Origin: an uncultured Eubacteriales bacterium | Lineage (GTDB): Bacteria; Bacillota; Clostridia; Oscillospirales; Acutalibacteraceae | Direction of reading: 5' to 3' | Assembly (NCBI GenBank): GCA_934630515.1 | Contig: CAKTVV010000007.1 | Span: 62,001 to 126,000 of the forward strand | DNA length: 64,000 nucleotides | Made by a program: the position numbers and the translations under genes | Shown: positions 43,196 through 53,488 of the stretch, piece after piece | How the letters are laid out: every line of letters begins with the position of its first letter | Position numbering within the stretch: the first letter of the stretch is position 1 | Notes under the pieces: model-generated | The model's input: the letters and a program-made list of their open reading frames with translations, nothing else | The model's database searches: none | Told to the model about the DNA's origin: nothing

Positions 43196-45040
43196 TCAGT
43201 TTCTGTCCGGTATGGCCGTTCCATCCGGCTCCTTGCAATCCCGCAGGATCACATAGGCCTCATCCGAAGCGTAGGGCTTCAGCATGGTAGAATCCAGCGT
43301 GCAGTTTTCAAAGCGGATATTCTCGATATGATAGGCATTCTTCTCGGTATTTCCGCTGTCGGCGCCCAGAATAATCGACGCACCGCCGGCTTTGGTGATC
43401 TCACAATTGCGGAAGATGATATTCTTCGGCACCGGACCCTCAATGCTTCCATAGAGGTCGATCCAGGTCCGCATATTGTAGAATTTCGTATCGGTGACGG
43501 TCAGCGGCCCCCGGAACCGGAATGTACCGTTGAAATTGCAGCCGGTGATGGTGGAGCCGGGGGCGCAGCGGCTGGTGAAGAACACCAGAATGCTCTCGCC
43601 CGTCTCGTTCAGCCGCTCCAGAGACCGATCCAGCACGATAATATTGTCGACGCCCTGCTGCTTGATGACCCGGGTGACGGTAGCCGAACCCAGATCCTCC
43701 CCGGTGGTGGTATCCACCAGGTTGACGGTGTCTCCCGGCACGATGGTCACATAGGTGCTTCGGGTATCGTTCCGCACCACGTTCAGCCGGTTTTTCGCCA
43801 AATTGTATTCCTTGAGATAACAGGTAGTACAGGAGATATTGAACACATCGTCATAGTTGCCGGTGGCCACGCAATTTTCCCAATGGATGGAGGCGGTGTT
43901 ATCCTTCACATGGAACGCATCCCGCCAGGAGGTGAAGTTCATCCCCTTATCCAGATCGTTTTCCGCCGGAACAAAATCCACCGCCCGGAATGTCAGCTTA
44001 CCCGTGTTGCTGCCGATATACATACCGAACCGGGAGCAATCGTGGATCTTGACCGCAGACAGGGTGCAAGAATCGTTTCCGTCGATGGTGAAGCCCCGCT
44101 CGCTGGTGTGGCCGGTGCCGGGCATGGGGCAGATCATCCCGTACTGCTCCAGCAGCCCGTTGGCTGCCCAGTTATTGGTGTTGGCATCCTCGGTGAATTT
44201 TATATAGAATGTCCGCTCGCTCCGGCTTACCATCGTATAGGAGGCGACATACATATGATACCGGCTGTCGTGCTTATTGATGACTCCGAACCAGCCGGCA
44301 ATGGGCGACCCGTAGTTCTCTCCATCCGCCAGACCGATATCCCGGTCCGCCCGCATGAGAATGCCATTGCCGTCGGTGCGCACATAGGCGGCGGTGAATG
44401 CGGACTTCACCGCATGGTCGAAATGAAAATTTTCTACCGTGCAGTCCTTTGTGCCCGACAGCGACACATACTGCCGCTTGTTTTGCAGCAGGAAGGTGCT
44501 GTTGCCGCCGTCCACGGTCAACCCCCGCACTCCCTGCAGATAGATGGCGGCGGTGGGCATGTCGTTGATGAGGTAGGTCTTATCGCTTTCAAAGACCAGC
44601 CGGGAGCCGGGGCCACAATCCATAATGGCAGCAATGGCCTTGGCAACAGCGGGGCCGTCGTCGGTGACGCCGTCCCCCTTGACCCCGTAATCCTTGGCAT
44701 ACAGGGTCTTGACCGCATAGCTTTCGTTCAGGTACGCCGTGCCGCTCTCCTCGTCGCCGAACAGGTCAAACAGCGTATTCCGCACCTTATAGAGGATATT
44801 GACCAGAAAGGAATCGGCTCCATCCCCGTCCCCGCCCGGCTCCTCCGACGGATCGGATACATCGCTGGTTTCAGGTGCGGGGACAATGATCCGCCGCCGC
44901 TTCTTGACGATCACGTTCTTCCCCGGATCGGAAAAGAGGAAAAACCACAGCAGCCCGCCGATGATCGCCAACACCAGCACCAGAGCGGCAATGGCGATGA
45001 TCCACTGCTTTTTCGTAAAATTCTTGGGGTTCAGTTTCAT
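43196..45040 (-). CDS. Membrane-anchored right-handed beta-helix protein
   Basis: 614 residues: cytoplasmic basic tail, one membrane segment (about 13-36), a charged and acidic linker (45-80), then a pectate-lyase-type beta-helix (about 110-600) starting with AKDYGVKGDGVTDD. Paralogue of the protein at 46213; shared motifs are WRDAFHVKDN, YDDVFNIS, GTFRFRGP and WIDLYGSIEGPVP. The catalytic or binding part should be outside the cell, unlike the paralogue. ATG 45040 with GAGGTG upstream. A polysaccharide lyase or glycosidase role is inferred. Confidence 0.85.
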   Translation of the reverse strand: MKLNPKNFTKKQWIIAIAALVLVLAIIGGLLWFFLFSDPGKNVIVKKRRRIIVPAPETSDVSDPSEEPGGDGDGADSFLVNILYKVRNTLFDLFGDEESGTAYLNESYAVKTLYAKDYGVKGDGVTDDGPAVAKAIAAIMDCGPGSRLVFESDKTYLINDMPTAAIYLQGVRGLTVDGGNSTFLLQNKRQYVSLSGTKDCTVENFHFDHAVKSAFTAAYVRTDGNGILMRADRDIGLADGENYGSPIAGWFGVINKHDSRYHMYVASYTMVSRSERTFYIKFTEDANTNNWAANGLLEQYGMICPMPGTGHTSERGFTIDGNDSCTLSAVKIHDCSRFGMYIGSNTGKLTFRAVDFVPAENDLDKGMNFTSWRDAFHVKDNTASIHWENCVATGNYDDVFNISCTTCYLKEYNLAKNRLNVVRNDTRSTYVTIVPGDTVNLVDTTTGEDLGSATVTRVIKQQGVDNIIVLDRSLERLNETGESILVFFTSRCAPGSTITGCNFNGTFRFRGPLTVTDTKFYNMRTWIDLYGSIEGPVPKNIIFRNCEITKAGGASIILGADSGNTEKNAYHIENIRFENCTLDSTMLKPYASDEAYVILRDCKEPDGTAIPDRN

Positions 45041-45052
45041 ACACGGCACCTC

Positions 45053-46177
45053 TTACTCTTTGGATTGATCGACGAACACCTCACGGATCGCCTCAAGATA
45101 TCCGTACCCATACAGGAGATCCGGCTCCAGATAACTGCATTCCGTCCATTCGTTCCAGCTGTTGACGGTGATGAGGGGCGTTTTCAGTCTGTGACGATCC
45201 ACAAAGTCCTTCACCGCCAGCAGCGCTTTCTTGAATTCCTCCGGCTCATTGTGGCGCACATACTCATTGCGGAATCCCCGATAGCGGAGGTTATTGTCCC
45301 ATCCCACCGATACATGGGGAAAATACCGCCCGCCATACTGGGCATAAAAGGTCTCCCACATCGCCTGTGCATCCGGCAGCACCTCGCTGTAATTGCGGAT
45401 CACATCGACAAAGTGGGTAAACTGGTAGTTGGTGGCGCTGTCAAAACCCAAGGCGTGCGCCAGAGTTGCCGTATTGCATCCGGCGTTGGTGTCCAGTCCG
45501 GAATAGTTGTGGGTCACATTCCCCCACTGCGCCACCTGCAGATGTAAGCCCGGCAGACCGGCTTTCACGCACCTTTCCCGAAACTCGTGGAGCTTTCGCC
45601 GGGCGATATCCACACCACCCAATCCTTTTACCAGATTGTCGATGTCGTAGATCATAAACACCGGACAGCCGTCGATGCAATAATACTCCGGACGGGTAAA
45701 ATACTGCCCGATCACCCGGTCGCACACTGCATCGAACCGCTTTTCATCCACCCGCCCCGTCCAGATGACCGAATCGAAGCAATCCGCCGTGGAATTACGG
45801 ATGTCCCACCCGTAATTCACATCGTGATTGGCCCACATAAGGTAAAACCGCATATCCTGTCGGTTCTTCGCCTTGAGAAAGCCCTCGTTGAGACAATTCT
45901 CCAGAAACGGACGACCATCGTACCAATACCAGTCATAGATAAACACATTGACCCCATGGGACACGGCCTGTTCGATCTCCATTTCCATGACGGCGGGGTC
46001 TGCCTCATTCACATAGCCCCACAGAGGCTTCCGTTTGAGACTGAATTCCGGATACTGCCGCACCTCATTCTTTACCGTTTGCCATTCGCCGATGCCCTCC
46101 GGCCAAAACAGCCGGGAGCGCGGCTCATCGCCGGTGAACGCCGGCCATACATAGGCCGCTATATCGTATTGCTTCAT
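45053..46177 (-). CDS. WbsX/GH99-like glycan-active protein
   Basis: 374 residues, cytoplasmic. It has the WbsX pattern: AAYVWPAF, VFIYDWYWYDGRPF, FYLMWANHD, and the C-terminal VNSWNEWTECSYLEPD. The family is annotated as glycosyltransferase WbsX or as GH99-like hydrolase; with beta-helix and GH106 neighbours, hydrolysis seems the better guess. ATG 46177 follows TGAGGTT; 12 nt before the next gene. Confidence 0.85.
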   Translation of the reverse strand: MKQYDIAAYVWPAFTGDEPRSRLFWPEGIGEWQTVKNEVRQYPEFSLKRKPLWGYVNEADPAVMEMEIEQAVSHGVNVFIYDWYWYDGRPFLENCLNEGFLKAKNRQDMRFYLMWANHDVNYGWDIRNSTADCFDSVIWTGRVDEKRFDAVCDRVIGQYFTRPEYYCIDGCPVFMIYDIDNLVKGLGGVDIARRKLHEFRERCVKAGLPGLHLQVAQWGNVTHNYSGLDTNAGCNTATLAHALGFDSATNYQFTHFVDVIRNYSEVLPDAQAMWETFYAQYGGRYFPHVSVGWDNNLRYRGFRNEYVRHNEPEEFKKALLAVKDFVDRHRLKTPLITVNSWNEWTECSYLEPDLLYGYGYLEAIREVFVDQSKE

Positions 46178-46212
46178 TTGAACCTCATTTCGGAGCCATC
46201 ACGGCGCCAGTC

Positions 46213-47667
46213 TCACGGCAGCCGCACATAAGGCTTATCCAGCGGGTCGATCTCCAGCGTTTTCACCGGCAAACGGCAGTGCTCAAACACGATGTTTTCC
46301 AGATGATACGGCTGCTCCGTCTGCACGGATTTTCTCTGCGCTACAATGTGGAAATAGGGATTTTCCTCATCGTCGCAAGTGAGCGTGCAATCCCGGAAGC
46401 ACACGTCCCGGGGGACGGGACCCTCCAGCCGTTCGTACACATCGATCCACATTCTGGCAACATAGAAGTCGGAATGGCGGATCTCGATGGGACCCCGGAA
46501 CCGGAAGGTGCCCCGGAAATCGCATTCCTCAATGATGGAGCCGGGCGCCACATTATCCAGATCGAAGGCGAAAATGCTCTCGCCCGCCGGCACCCCCCGG
46601 AAGGGGGTACAGAACCGGATCACGTTGTGACCGCCCTCCTGCCGCACCACCTCGCGGACGACGGCGGTGCCGTAATCCCGGCCGGTCTCCGTGTCCACGA
46701 TGGAAAAGGTATCCCCCTTTTCCACACAGGGGTAGGTGCCCCCCGTTTCCCGCCAGCGGAAGTCCAGCTCCGTCTCGGAGAGCACCTCCTGCACATGGAG
46801 AGTGGAAGCGGAAATATTGAAAATATCGTCGTAGCAGTATTCCGCATAGCACCGATACCAGAGGCACTTGGCGTGGTTCTCCTTCACATGGAAGCAGTCA
46901 CGCCAGCCCACGATCTTGCAGGGCTCGCCCGGCGCCTTTTCCACCCGCAGATCGTCAAACAGCAGCGTGCCGTAATTCCGCAGGATGGCAAAGCCGAACC
47001 GCGCCATACTCCACACCCGGCAATGCCGCATGGTGAAATCCGTGTTGTCGGTGATGGAAAACGCCCGCTCGATCCGATGGGCGAAGCCCGGCAGCGGCAG
47101 AATGACCGGATAGGTGTCGGTCATCTTGAGGAACCGCCGGGTGTCCGCCACATCCCGGAAGTGGAGCCGGTACCGGTTCTCCTCCTCCAGCGGCTCCACA
47201 CACCGGAGAAACAGGTGATACCGGCCGTCGTCCCGCTGCAGCACCGCAAACTCCGTATCCGTCTCCCGGTCGATCTGCAGGCTGCGATCCGCCTGCACCA
47301 CCGCCGTCAGCGCCTCGTCGTCCCGCTCCAGCACCGTCCCCAGTGCAAAGGGACGCACCTTATAATCAAAGGTAAAGCCCTCCAGAACGGTGTTTTCGGT
47401 GCGGACGATCTCGGTATAATACAGCGGCCGGTCGATGAGGATACGGGTCCTGCACCCCCGCAGGGTCACATTCTTGCAGTCATGCAGCGCAAACGCCGCC
47501 AGCGCCTCCACCCGGCCGTCATAGTCCAGATAGTAGGTCTTATCCGCCGCAAATTCCACGGTGCAGTCTCCCGCCATCGCCTCGGCCAGCGCCAGAGAAA
47601 CCGCATAAAGGTCATTGGTGATGCCGTCGGCGACGGCACCGAATTGCTCCGGGGTGATAATCTTCAT
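46213..47667 (-). CDS. Right-handed beta-helix protein, cytoplasmic paralogue
   Basis: 484 residues, no signal peptide or membrane segment. It starts with ITPEQFGAVADGITND, the usual opening of pectate-lyase-3-like beta-helix proteins. Motifs shared with the anchored paralogue: RFGFAILRN, WRDCFHVKEN, YDDIFNIS, GTFRFRGP and WIDVYERLEGPVP. Probably a glycoside hydrolase or lyase acting on imported sugar; the family is not precise. ATG 47667. Confidence 0.85.
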   Translation of the reverse strand: MKIITPEQFGAVADGITNDLYAVSLALAEAMAGDCTVEFAADKTYYLDYDGRVEALAAFALHDCKNVTLRGCRTRILIDRPLYYTEIVRTENTVLEGFTFDYKVRPFALGTVLERDDEALTAVVQADRSLQIDRETDTEFAVLQRDDGRYHLFLRCVEPLEEENRYRLHFRDVADTRRFLKMTDTYPVILPLPGFAHRIERAFSITDNTDFTMRHCRVWSMARFGFAILRNYGTLLFDDLRVEKAPGEPCKIVGWRDCFHVKENHAKCLWYRCYAEYCYDDIFNISASTLHVQEVLSETELDFRWRETGGTYPCVEKGDTFSIVDTETGRDYGTAVVREVVRQEGGHNVIRFCTPFRGVPAGESIFAFDLDNVAPGSIIEECDFRGTFRFRGPIEIRHSDFYVARMWIDVYERLEGPVPRDVCFRDCTLTCDDEENPYFHIVAQRKSVQTEQPYHLENIVFEHCRLPVKTLEIDPLDKPYVRLP

Positions 47668-47683
47668 AGCGAGTGTCCTTTCG

Positions 47684-49417
47684 TTACCGGGATTTTTCCC
47701 AGGCGCAGAACCGCTTATAGGCGGTATTTACCACCGACAAACGTGTATCCATCTTATAGGAGGATTTTACGGTATTCACATAGGAATCCCAGTCCGAATC
47801 CACGCTCTTGGTGCCGGTGATGAACTGCTTCCGCATATCGTACACATACTGGTTATAATCCCCCAGCTCCGCCAGCTTGGCGGACTCCGACTGGAGATAG
47901 GTCAGGTGGGGAAAATAATACTTCTGCTGCGCCTTCGGTTCAATGAGATTGGCTTTCAGCGTACCAATGCTGCTGCTCATTATGCTTTCGGGAGTGGACT
48001 TGGCGTTCACAATCTCCAGCTTGTTATAGTCACCGCCCACGCATTTGGGCAGGCAATAGCCGGGGGTCAGCGTATATCCATATTCCCGGGCAGTCTTGCC
48101 GGAGGGGATTTTATCGTTGTGCAGGGTCACCTTGTTGCCGCTCCTGGTCCAGTAATTGCCCTCGGAGCCGTAGCTGGCAATCAGCGTGCCCTCGGTGGAA
48201 TACAGCCAATCGCACAGACGCACGGCCGCCTCCGGATACTTGCAGGATTTGGTGACGATGAACCATTCCGCCCAGGTATTCTCATACTTGACGTTGGACC
48301 ATGTGCCGCCCTTATCGGCATTCAGCACCGGCACCATCGTCCAGTTGGCGTTGAATTTGTCGGCAGAGAACGCCATATCGGGGGAATCGCACAGCACCAT
48401 GCCCACCTTGTCGGCATCGGTCAGAGCTTTCACGTCGCTCTCGCCGGAGGCAAAGGACAGCAGCCCGGCACTGAACAGTCCGTTGAAATAGCGCAGACCG
48501 TCCCGATACTCGTTGGCGATGGGGGCAAACTGCACCTTATTGGAATCGTCGATGTACAACCAGTTATGATAGGTGGAGATGCCGAACATACCGAACACGG
48601 AAGGGCCCACATCCTGCCCGGCATCGGAGGTGCAGACCAGCGGGGTCTTGGAGGGATACTTCTTCTTGAAGGCTGCCAGCACATCCCGCAGTTCGTCGGT
48701 GGTCTGGGGGATGGACTTGCCCGCCGCCTTCAGCCAGGTCTTGTTCACATACAGCAGGTCGCAGAAATTCTGCCGGTCGTTGACAAAGGGCAGCATATAG
48801 ATGCCGTTATCCTCTGCCGTGCAGATGTATTCCGCCTCCGGATACTGCTGAAACACCTTTTTGATGTTGGTGCCGTATTTGTCGATATAGGAATTGAGCT
48901 TCGTCAGCTTGCCCTGCTGAATATACGCTGTGTGACCGGAGGGGGCAACGCCCATATACAGGTCGTAGGGATTGGTGCTGCTGGCATAGGCCAGAGTCAG
49001 CTTCGTGGATACCTCCGACTGGACGCAGGTGGTCCATTCCAGCTTAATATTCAGATTCTTTTCCACATACTTGGTGAAATCGCTGTTGGCAAAATTGCAC
49101 TGACCGCCGGTATAATCCCGGGCCAGCACCTTAAAGGTGATCTTGTCCTTGGCAATCTTCGTGCCGGAGGTGTAGCAACTGTTGATCACCTCCGTTTTGC
49201 CGCCGGTGGAGCCGGAATTGTTCCCGCCGGTGCCGTTGCCGCCGGAGGAGTTCCCGTCTGACGTGCTGCCGTCACTGTTGTCCCGGGGCGCATTGCTCTC
49301 ATAGATGATCTCATCCTCATAGATGATGGACGTGGTGGGCTGTCTGCCGCAGGCGCAAAGGCTCGTGAGCATGATCAGTGCCAGAACCAGTGCCAGCGCT
49401 CTTGACATGCGTTTCAT
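47684..49417 (-). CDS. ABC transporter extracellular solute-binding lipoprotein
   Basis: 577 residues. Signal peptide with a lipobox ending at Cys23 (SLCACG), a Ser/Gly/Asn-rich linker (about 45-75), then a binding domain of the long oligosaccharide-binding type (LplA-like). ATG 49417 was chosen for AGGAGG and the signal peptide. Followed in the transporter set by permeases at 49464 and 50411. The ligand is a probable oligosaccharide. Confidence 0.9.
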   Translation of the reverse strand: MKRMSRALALVLALIMLTSLCACGRQPTTSIIYEDEIIYESNAPRDNSDGSTSDGNSSGGNGTGGNNSGSTGGKTEVINSCYTSGTKIAKDKITFKVLARDYTGGQCNFANSDFTKYVEKNLNIKLEWTTCVQSEVSTKLTLAYASSTNPYDLYMGVAPSGHTAYIQQGKLTKLNSYIDKYGTNIKKVFQQYPEAEYICTAEDNGIYMLPFVNDRQNFCDLLYVNKTWLKAAGKSIPQTTDELRDVLAAFKKKYPSKTPLVCTSDAGQDVGPSVFGMFGISTYHNWLYIDDSNKVQFAPIANEYRDGLRYFNGLFSAGLLSFASGESDVKALTDADKVGMVLCDSPDMAFSADKFNANWTMVPVLNADKGGTWSNVKYENTWAEWFIVTKSCKYPEAAVRLCDWLYSTEGTLIASYGSEGNYWTRSGNKVTLHNDKIPSGKTAREYGYTLTPGYCLPKCVGGDYNKLEIVNAKSTPESIMSSSIGTLKANLIEPKAQQKYYFPHLTYLQSESAKLAELGDYNQYVYDMRKQFITGTKSVDSDWDSYVNTVKSSYKMDTRLSVVNTAYKRFCAWEKSR

Positions 49418-49463
49418 AATTCGTACCTCCTGAAAAAATATGTCGTGTGAATGCACCGGCGGC

Positions 49464-50408
49464 TTATTCGCCGGTGATGCCGCTTTTCTCAATGCCCTGC
49501 ACAAATTTCTTTTGCAGGAACATATACGCCACGAAGATGGGCAGGACGGTGAGGGCGGTGGCCGCCATGGCGGTGCCCTCCGTGAAGATCTGCGCCATCC
49601 CGCCGTCCGATACCGCCCCGGCGGTCGCCCCGCCGGAATTGATGAGCGAATACAGCTCCGGCAGCATCATGGTCAGCAGAAAATCCTCCTGCCGGACAAT
49701 GAAAATTCCCGGCTCATAGTAATCGTTCCAGTGCCATACCATGGACAGCACCAGCACCACCATGATGGAGGAGCGAGCGGTCGGCAGCGCGATGCGGAAA
49801 AAGGTACCCACCGGACCGCAGCCGTCAATGGCGGCTGCCTCCTCCAGAGATTTGGGCAGCGACAGGAAAAACTGCCGGAATATGAAGATGAACAGCCCGC
49901 CCTGCAGCCCGAAGCCGAACAACGTCGGCAGCCAAAGAGCTGCGCTGGACTGGGAGATGCCCATGGCGCCGTACAGCAGATACCGGGGAATGATGATGGT
50001 CTGGATCGGCACGATGATGGACAGGATCAGCAGCGTGAAGGCATACCGTTTTCCGTAGAAATTATACCGGGCAAAGCCGTAGCCCACATAGGCGCAGGAA
50101 AAGATGTGTCCGGCGGTGCAGACGGCTGTGATGACCGCCGTATTCAGCAGCCGACGGGGATAATCCAGCACCTCCAGGCTCACCTGATAGTTCTTCAGGT
50201 AGAATACGGAGGGTACCCAGTTGACCGTGGCATCCAGAATATCGTCCGGGGACTTGAAGGAAGTCACCAGCATATAAAGAAATGGGTACAGAAAGGTATA
50301 CACCAGATCCAGCAAAAACACATACAGCAGGATCTTCAGCAAAATCCCCGGACCCCGCAGCCGTGCCTTTTGCAGACCGGTCTGAAATGTCAAGCTCTCT
50401 TTACTCAT
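49464..50408 (-). CDS. Carbohydrate ABC permease (MalG/YtcP-like)
   Basis: 314 residues, six membrane segments, EAA loop EEAAAIDGCGPVGTFFRIALP docking the ATPase. ATG 50408 has GGAGG 7 nt upstream and the gene almost abuts the partner permease. Works with the binding protein at 47684. Confidence 0.93.
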   Translation of the reverse strand: MSKESLTFQTGLQKARLRGPGILLKILLYVFLLDLVYTFLYPFLYMLVTSFKSPDDILDATVNWVPSVFYLKNYQVSLEVLDYPRRLLNTAVITAVCTAGHIFSCAYVGYGFARYNFYGKRYAFTLLILSIIVPIQTIIIPRYLLYGAMGISQSSAALWLPTLFGFGLQGGLFIFIFRQFFLSLPKSLEEAAAIDGCGPVGTFFRIALPTARSSIMVVLVLSMVWHWNDYYEPGIFIVRQEDFLLTMMLPELYSLINSGGATAGAVSDGGMAQIFTEGTAMAATALTVLPIFVAYMFLQKKFVQGIEKSGITGE

Positions 50409-50410
50409 CG

Positions 50411-51280
50411 TCAAACCTCCGCCACCCGCTTGATAAAGGGACGCATGGCGGCAAACACGATCCCGACCAGCGCCAGCACAAACAGGAAATACACCCAGCC
50501 CATCGCTGCGGAAAATTCAAATTGCACATGCTCACCGTTGAAGGCGTTGGCAATAATGTAATTGACCACCTGACTGTCCTCGATGGTGGACGCCACAATG
50601 GTGTATACCGTGGTCAGCAGCAGCACCGGGGTGATCATGGGCAGAGTGATCTTCCAGAACATTTCCCATTCGGTGGCACCGTCCACCCGTGCCGCCTCAT
50701 ACAGCGCCGGGGAGATCTGCTGGATGCCCGCCAGAGTGATCACGATCTGCACGCCGCTTTTCCACAGCACGGTGGTGATCCGGCTGAAAAAGGCAGCGCA
50801 CACCTCGGTGATCTCCGGCCCCAGATAATCCGTCACCACCTTGGGCATCAGGATGCCCCGGGCGACCTCCATACTCTGGGAATCCACTCCCTGCCCCAAC
50901 AGCTGATTCATCACAAATCCGGTGCCCAGTAGCACCGGCAGGAAGAACACCGACCGGAAGAAACCCTGCCCCTTGATGTTGCGGCTGAGCAGGATCGCCA
51001 GGATCAGCGAAAAAATCACGATCATCGGCAGATTGATGAGGGTGTTGGAAACGGTATCCCAGAAATACGGAATAAACTTGACATCGGTGAAGAACGCCTT
51101 TTTATAATTGACAAGCCCCACAAACGCCATATGGGAAAAGTCGTTGTTTTCCAGCTTGGAAAAGCTGAGAATAAAGGAAAACAGAAAGGGATACACCAGC
51201 ATCGCCAGCCCGATGACCATCCACGGACCGACGAAAATGAGACCGGTCAGTTTCCGCTTTTGTTCAAATGTCCGCTTCAC
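50411..51280 (-). CDS. Carbohydrate ABC permease (MalF/UgpA-like)
   Basis: 289 residues, six membrane segments, EAA loop YEAARVDGATEWEMFWKITLP. GTG start at 51280, 4 nt after the DUF5696 gene. Partner of the permease at 49464. Confidence 0.92.
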   Translation of the reverse strand: MKRTFEQKRKLTGLIFVGPWMVIGLAMLVYPFLFSFILSFSKLENNDFSHMAFVGLVNYKKAFFTDVKFIPYFWDTVSNTLINLPMIVIFSLILAILLSRNIKGQGFFRSVFFLPVLLGTGFVMNQLLGQGVDSQSMEVARGILMPKVVTDYLGPEITEVCAAFFSRITTVLWKSGVQIVITLAGIQQISPALYEAARVDGATEWEMFWKITLPMITPVLLLTTVYTIVASTIEDSQVVNYIIANAFNGEHVQFEFSAAMGWVYFLFVLALVGIVFAAMRPFIKRVAEV

Positions 51281-51284
51281 AGTC

Positions 51285-53474
51285 TCACTGTCCTTTCACA
51301 ACGGTAAAATCCATCGCCGGCACCGTCACCCCATCCTGCACGACCTCGCTGTCGCCGTAATTCAGCAGCACCGCCGTGCCGCTGCCGTAGGTGATGCGCA
51401 CCAGATTGTCCGACAGGCGCTCGTGGCGATCGATGGTCTCGCTCCAGTGATCCCCCAGCCGCTGCGCCATATCCGTATAGGTGGCAAGAATAATTTCCTT
51501 CCAATCGGCATATTCCGAGGAATAGATGCCGTCATAGTCCGTCCCCTGCAGCAGATTCGGAGAATTTTCGGTCACGACGAAATGGGGCAGGGAGCCGGTC
51601 TCGATGAATTGCAGCTTCTGATACCGGTAGTCGTGACTCAGATTCGCCGCTGTCCCCGAATAGCTCTTATATCCGTGCACCACCATCGAATAAAAGGGCA
51701 CGGCGGCATCGCACTGATAATAGCCGGAATCGGTCTCCGGAATGGCATACAACCGGTCGGCAAAGGAGAAAGTATATAACCCGCCACCGGAAACCGCCAC
51801 ATTTTCCTGCCCCTCCAGTACCGCACGCTCCCGTTCAATGATCTGGGTGCGGGTGGTGGCGTTGGTTTCCCCCAGACTGCTCAACAGGATACGGCCCATA
51901 TCCAGATAGCAATAGCCGCTGCTTTTCTGCGCTGCAGACAGCTTCCGGGCATAGGCCTCCAGCGTCTGCACGGGGTTGAGGAAAAATAGCTTTTCGGTCT
52001 TATCCGTGATCACCACGTCGATGCCGTTACGCAGAGCATCGGATCGGGTATTGAAGCTGCCGGTGTCCCGGTTTCCCTGCAGGATGTTGCAGCCCAGATA
52101 CATATGGCCGCCGTTCTTTGCCACGGCTGCACCCAGCTTATCCAGCGCCCCCTGTCCGCCCAGAGCGGAGGCGGCGCCGGTCCCGGTAGGCAGCGCCGTA
52201 TAGCCCCCGTCGCACCAGCCCTGCAGCAGTAAATCCACCCGATCCACGCCGCTGTTTTTCAGATCCTCCACGATCTCCTGCGCCCCGGCATAGGTGGTCA
52301 GCTTTTGCAGCAAATCGCCCAAAATGCCGCTCTTCACGATCCCCATAAACAGCTCCAGCGACAGGGTCAGCGGGGTATCCTGCTTTTGCAGCACCTGCCG
52401 GTCGGTCAGCACCTGCCGATACAGCACCGCCATATCGCTATAGGTGTTTTGCTGCCCCGGCAGCACATAGTAATGCACCGTGCGGTCGCCGGCAAACAGC
52501 TCCTCGCCGATGGTGTCGATCTCTCCGGAGGACTTGGAGGCAAACTCGTATTTCACCGCCGAAGCCACCCGGTAATTCAGCCGGAATGCCGCCTGATAAA
52601 AGGTGTCCACCGACAGGTCGAGCGCGGCGTTTTCCGCACCCTGCTCGATCTCCGCAAATATTCCGCCTACTGTATGTTTGATGCCGTAACAGGGAAGCAT
52701 AAAGGATTTTAGATCCTGATATTCCGCCTCCTCCAGAGCAGAAAAATCCGCCTGATCCGCACAATAAATCGGATAGGAATAAAACTCCGGCTGCTCCTTT
52801 TTATAGGTCGCCACATTCATCAGCGCCCCGGAGCCGTCCGGATACAGCACATAGCCGTCCTCCCCGGGCTTGGCCGCCCCGAAGAAGGGGCACAGCTGGA
52901 TGGACACCAGCCGCAGCCCGTCGCTCTCCACGATGGAGGACTGGGGGATGCGCACGCACAGCCCGTTCTCCTCCAGCGACGCCACTACATCGAGATCGAG
53001 CTTCCCATCCATAAAGTCCACATGGAGAGTAACAGTGCCGCTATCCACGGCGGCGGAAACCGCAAACTGATTCTCCGTCGCATTCACCAGCTCCGCCTCT
53101 GCCGTAGTCTTGCCATCCTCGCTGTATTCCAGTGTCAGCAGCCGGCTGTAAGCGCTCTCCGGCAGCGCATCCACGGCGTAATAGGAATCGTCCACCGCCG
53201 TGCCGTATACCTTGCCGGTGGATCTCTCCTCCAGAAACAGGTCCACGCCCTGCTCATAGAAATACAGCCGGAACCGCTCGTTTTCCCCCACCAGCCGCAT
53301 CTGGTGCAGCGGCGGCTTTTCGGCGGTCTGCGTGCCGCCGTTGAGCAGGTAATCCAAATATTCCTCCATGGAGGAAAAGCCCTCCGGCACCGTCTCCGCC
53401 AGCACGGCAAAGCAGCTGAGCAGCAGCACCGCAGCTGCAAGGAAAAGGGCAGCGATCTTCTTCTGTTTCGTCAT
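51285..53474 (-). CDS. DUF5696 exported protein
   Basis: 729 residues. Signal peptide (about 1-32, ending LLSCFAVLAET), then a mostly beta-rich N-terminal part and a TIM-barrel-like C-terminal half (VDLLLQGWCDGGYTA; GGHMYLGCN; YCYLDMG), which is the DUF5696 layout. Similar exported proteins occur next to YIP1-like proteins and sugar permeases in Paenibacillus and gut Clostridia. Function unknown; a glycoside-binding or glycosidase role is possible. ATG 53474 has GGGAGG 8 nt upstream. Confidence 0.82.
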   Translation of the reverse strand: MTKQKKIAALFLAAAVLLLSCFAVLAETVPEGFSSMEEYLDYLLNGGTQTAEKPPLHQMRLVGENERFRLYFYEQGVDLFLEERSTGKVYGTAVDDSYYAVDALPESAYSRLLTLEYSEDGKTTAEAELVNATENQFAVSAAVDSGTVTLHVDFMDGKLDLDVVASLEENGLCVRIPQSSIVESDGLRLVSIQLCPFFGAAKPGEDGYVLYPDGSGALMNVATYKKEQPEFYSYPIYCADQADFSALEEAEYQDLKSFMLPCYGIKHTVGGIFAEIEQGAENAALDLSVDTFYQAAFRLNYRVASAVKYEFASKSSGEIDTIGEELFAGDRTVHYYVLPGQQNTYSDMAVLYRQVLTDRQVLQKQDTPLTLSLELFMGIVKSGILGDLLQKLTTYAGAQEIVEDLKNSGVDRVDLLLQGWCDGGYTALPTGTGAASALGGQGALDKLGAAVAKNGGHMYLGCNILQGNRDTGSFNTRSDALRNGIDVVITDKTEKLFFLNPVQTLEAYARKLSAAQKSSGYCYLDMGRILLSSLGETNATTRTQIIERERAVLEGQENVAVSGGGLYTFSFADRLYAIPETDSGYYQCDAAVPFYSMVVHGYKSYSGTAANLSHDYRYQKLQFIETGSLPHFVVTENSPNLLQGTDYDGIYSSEYADWKEIILATYTDMAQRLGDHWSETIDRHERLSDNLVRITYGSGTAVLLNYGDSEVVQDGVTVPAMDFTVVKGQ

Positions 53475-53488
53475 ACGCTTTTCCTCCC

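Noticed and set aside
42770..45547. Very long open frames on the plus strand opposite the minus-strand cluster (similar ones at 57532-60396 and 60356-62638)
   Set aside because: They mirror the real minus-strand genes in a GC-rich genome, have no RBS or recognisable domain and are rich in His/Arg/Gly-type shadow composition.
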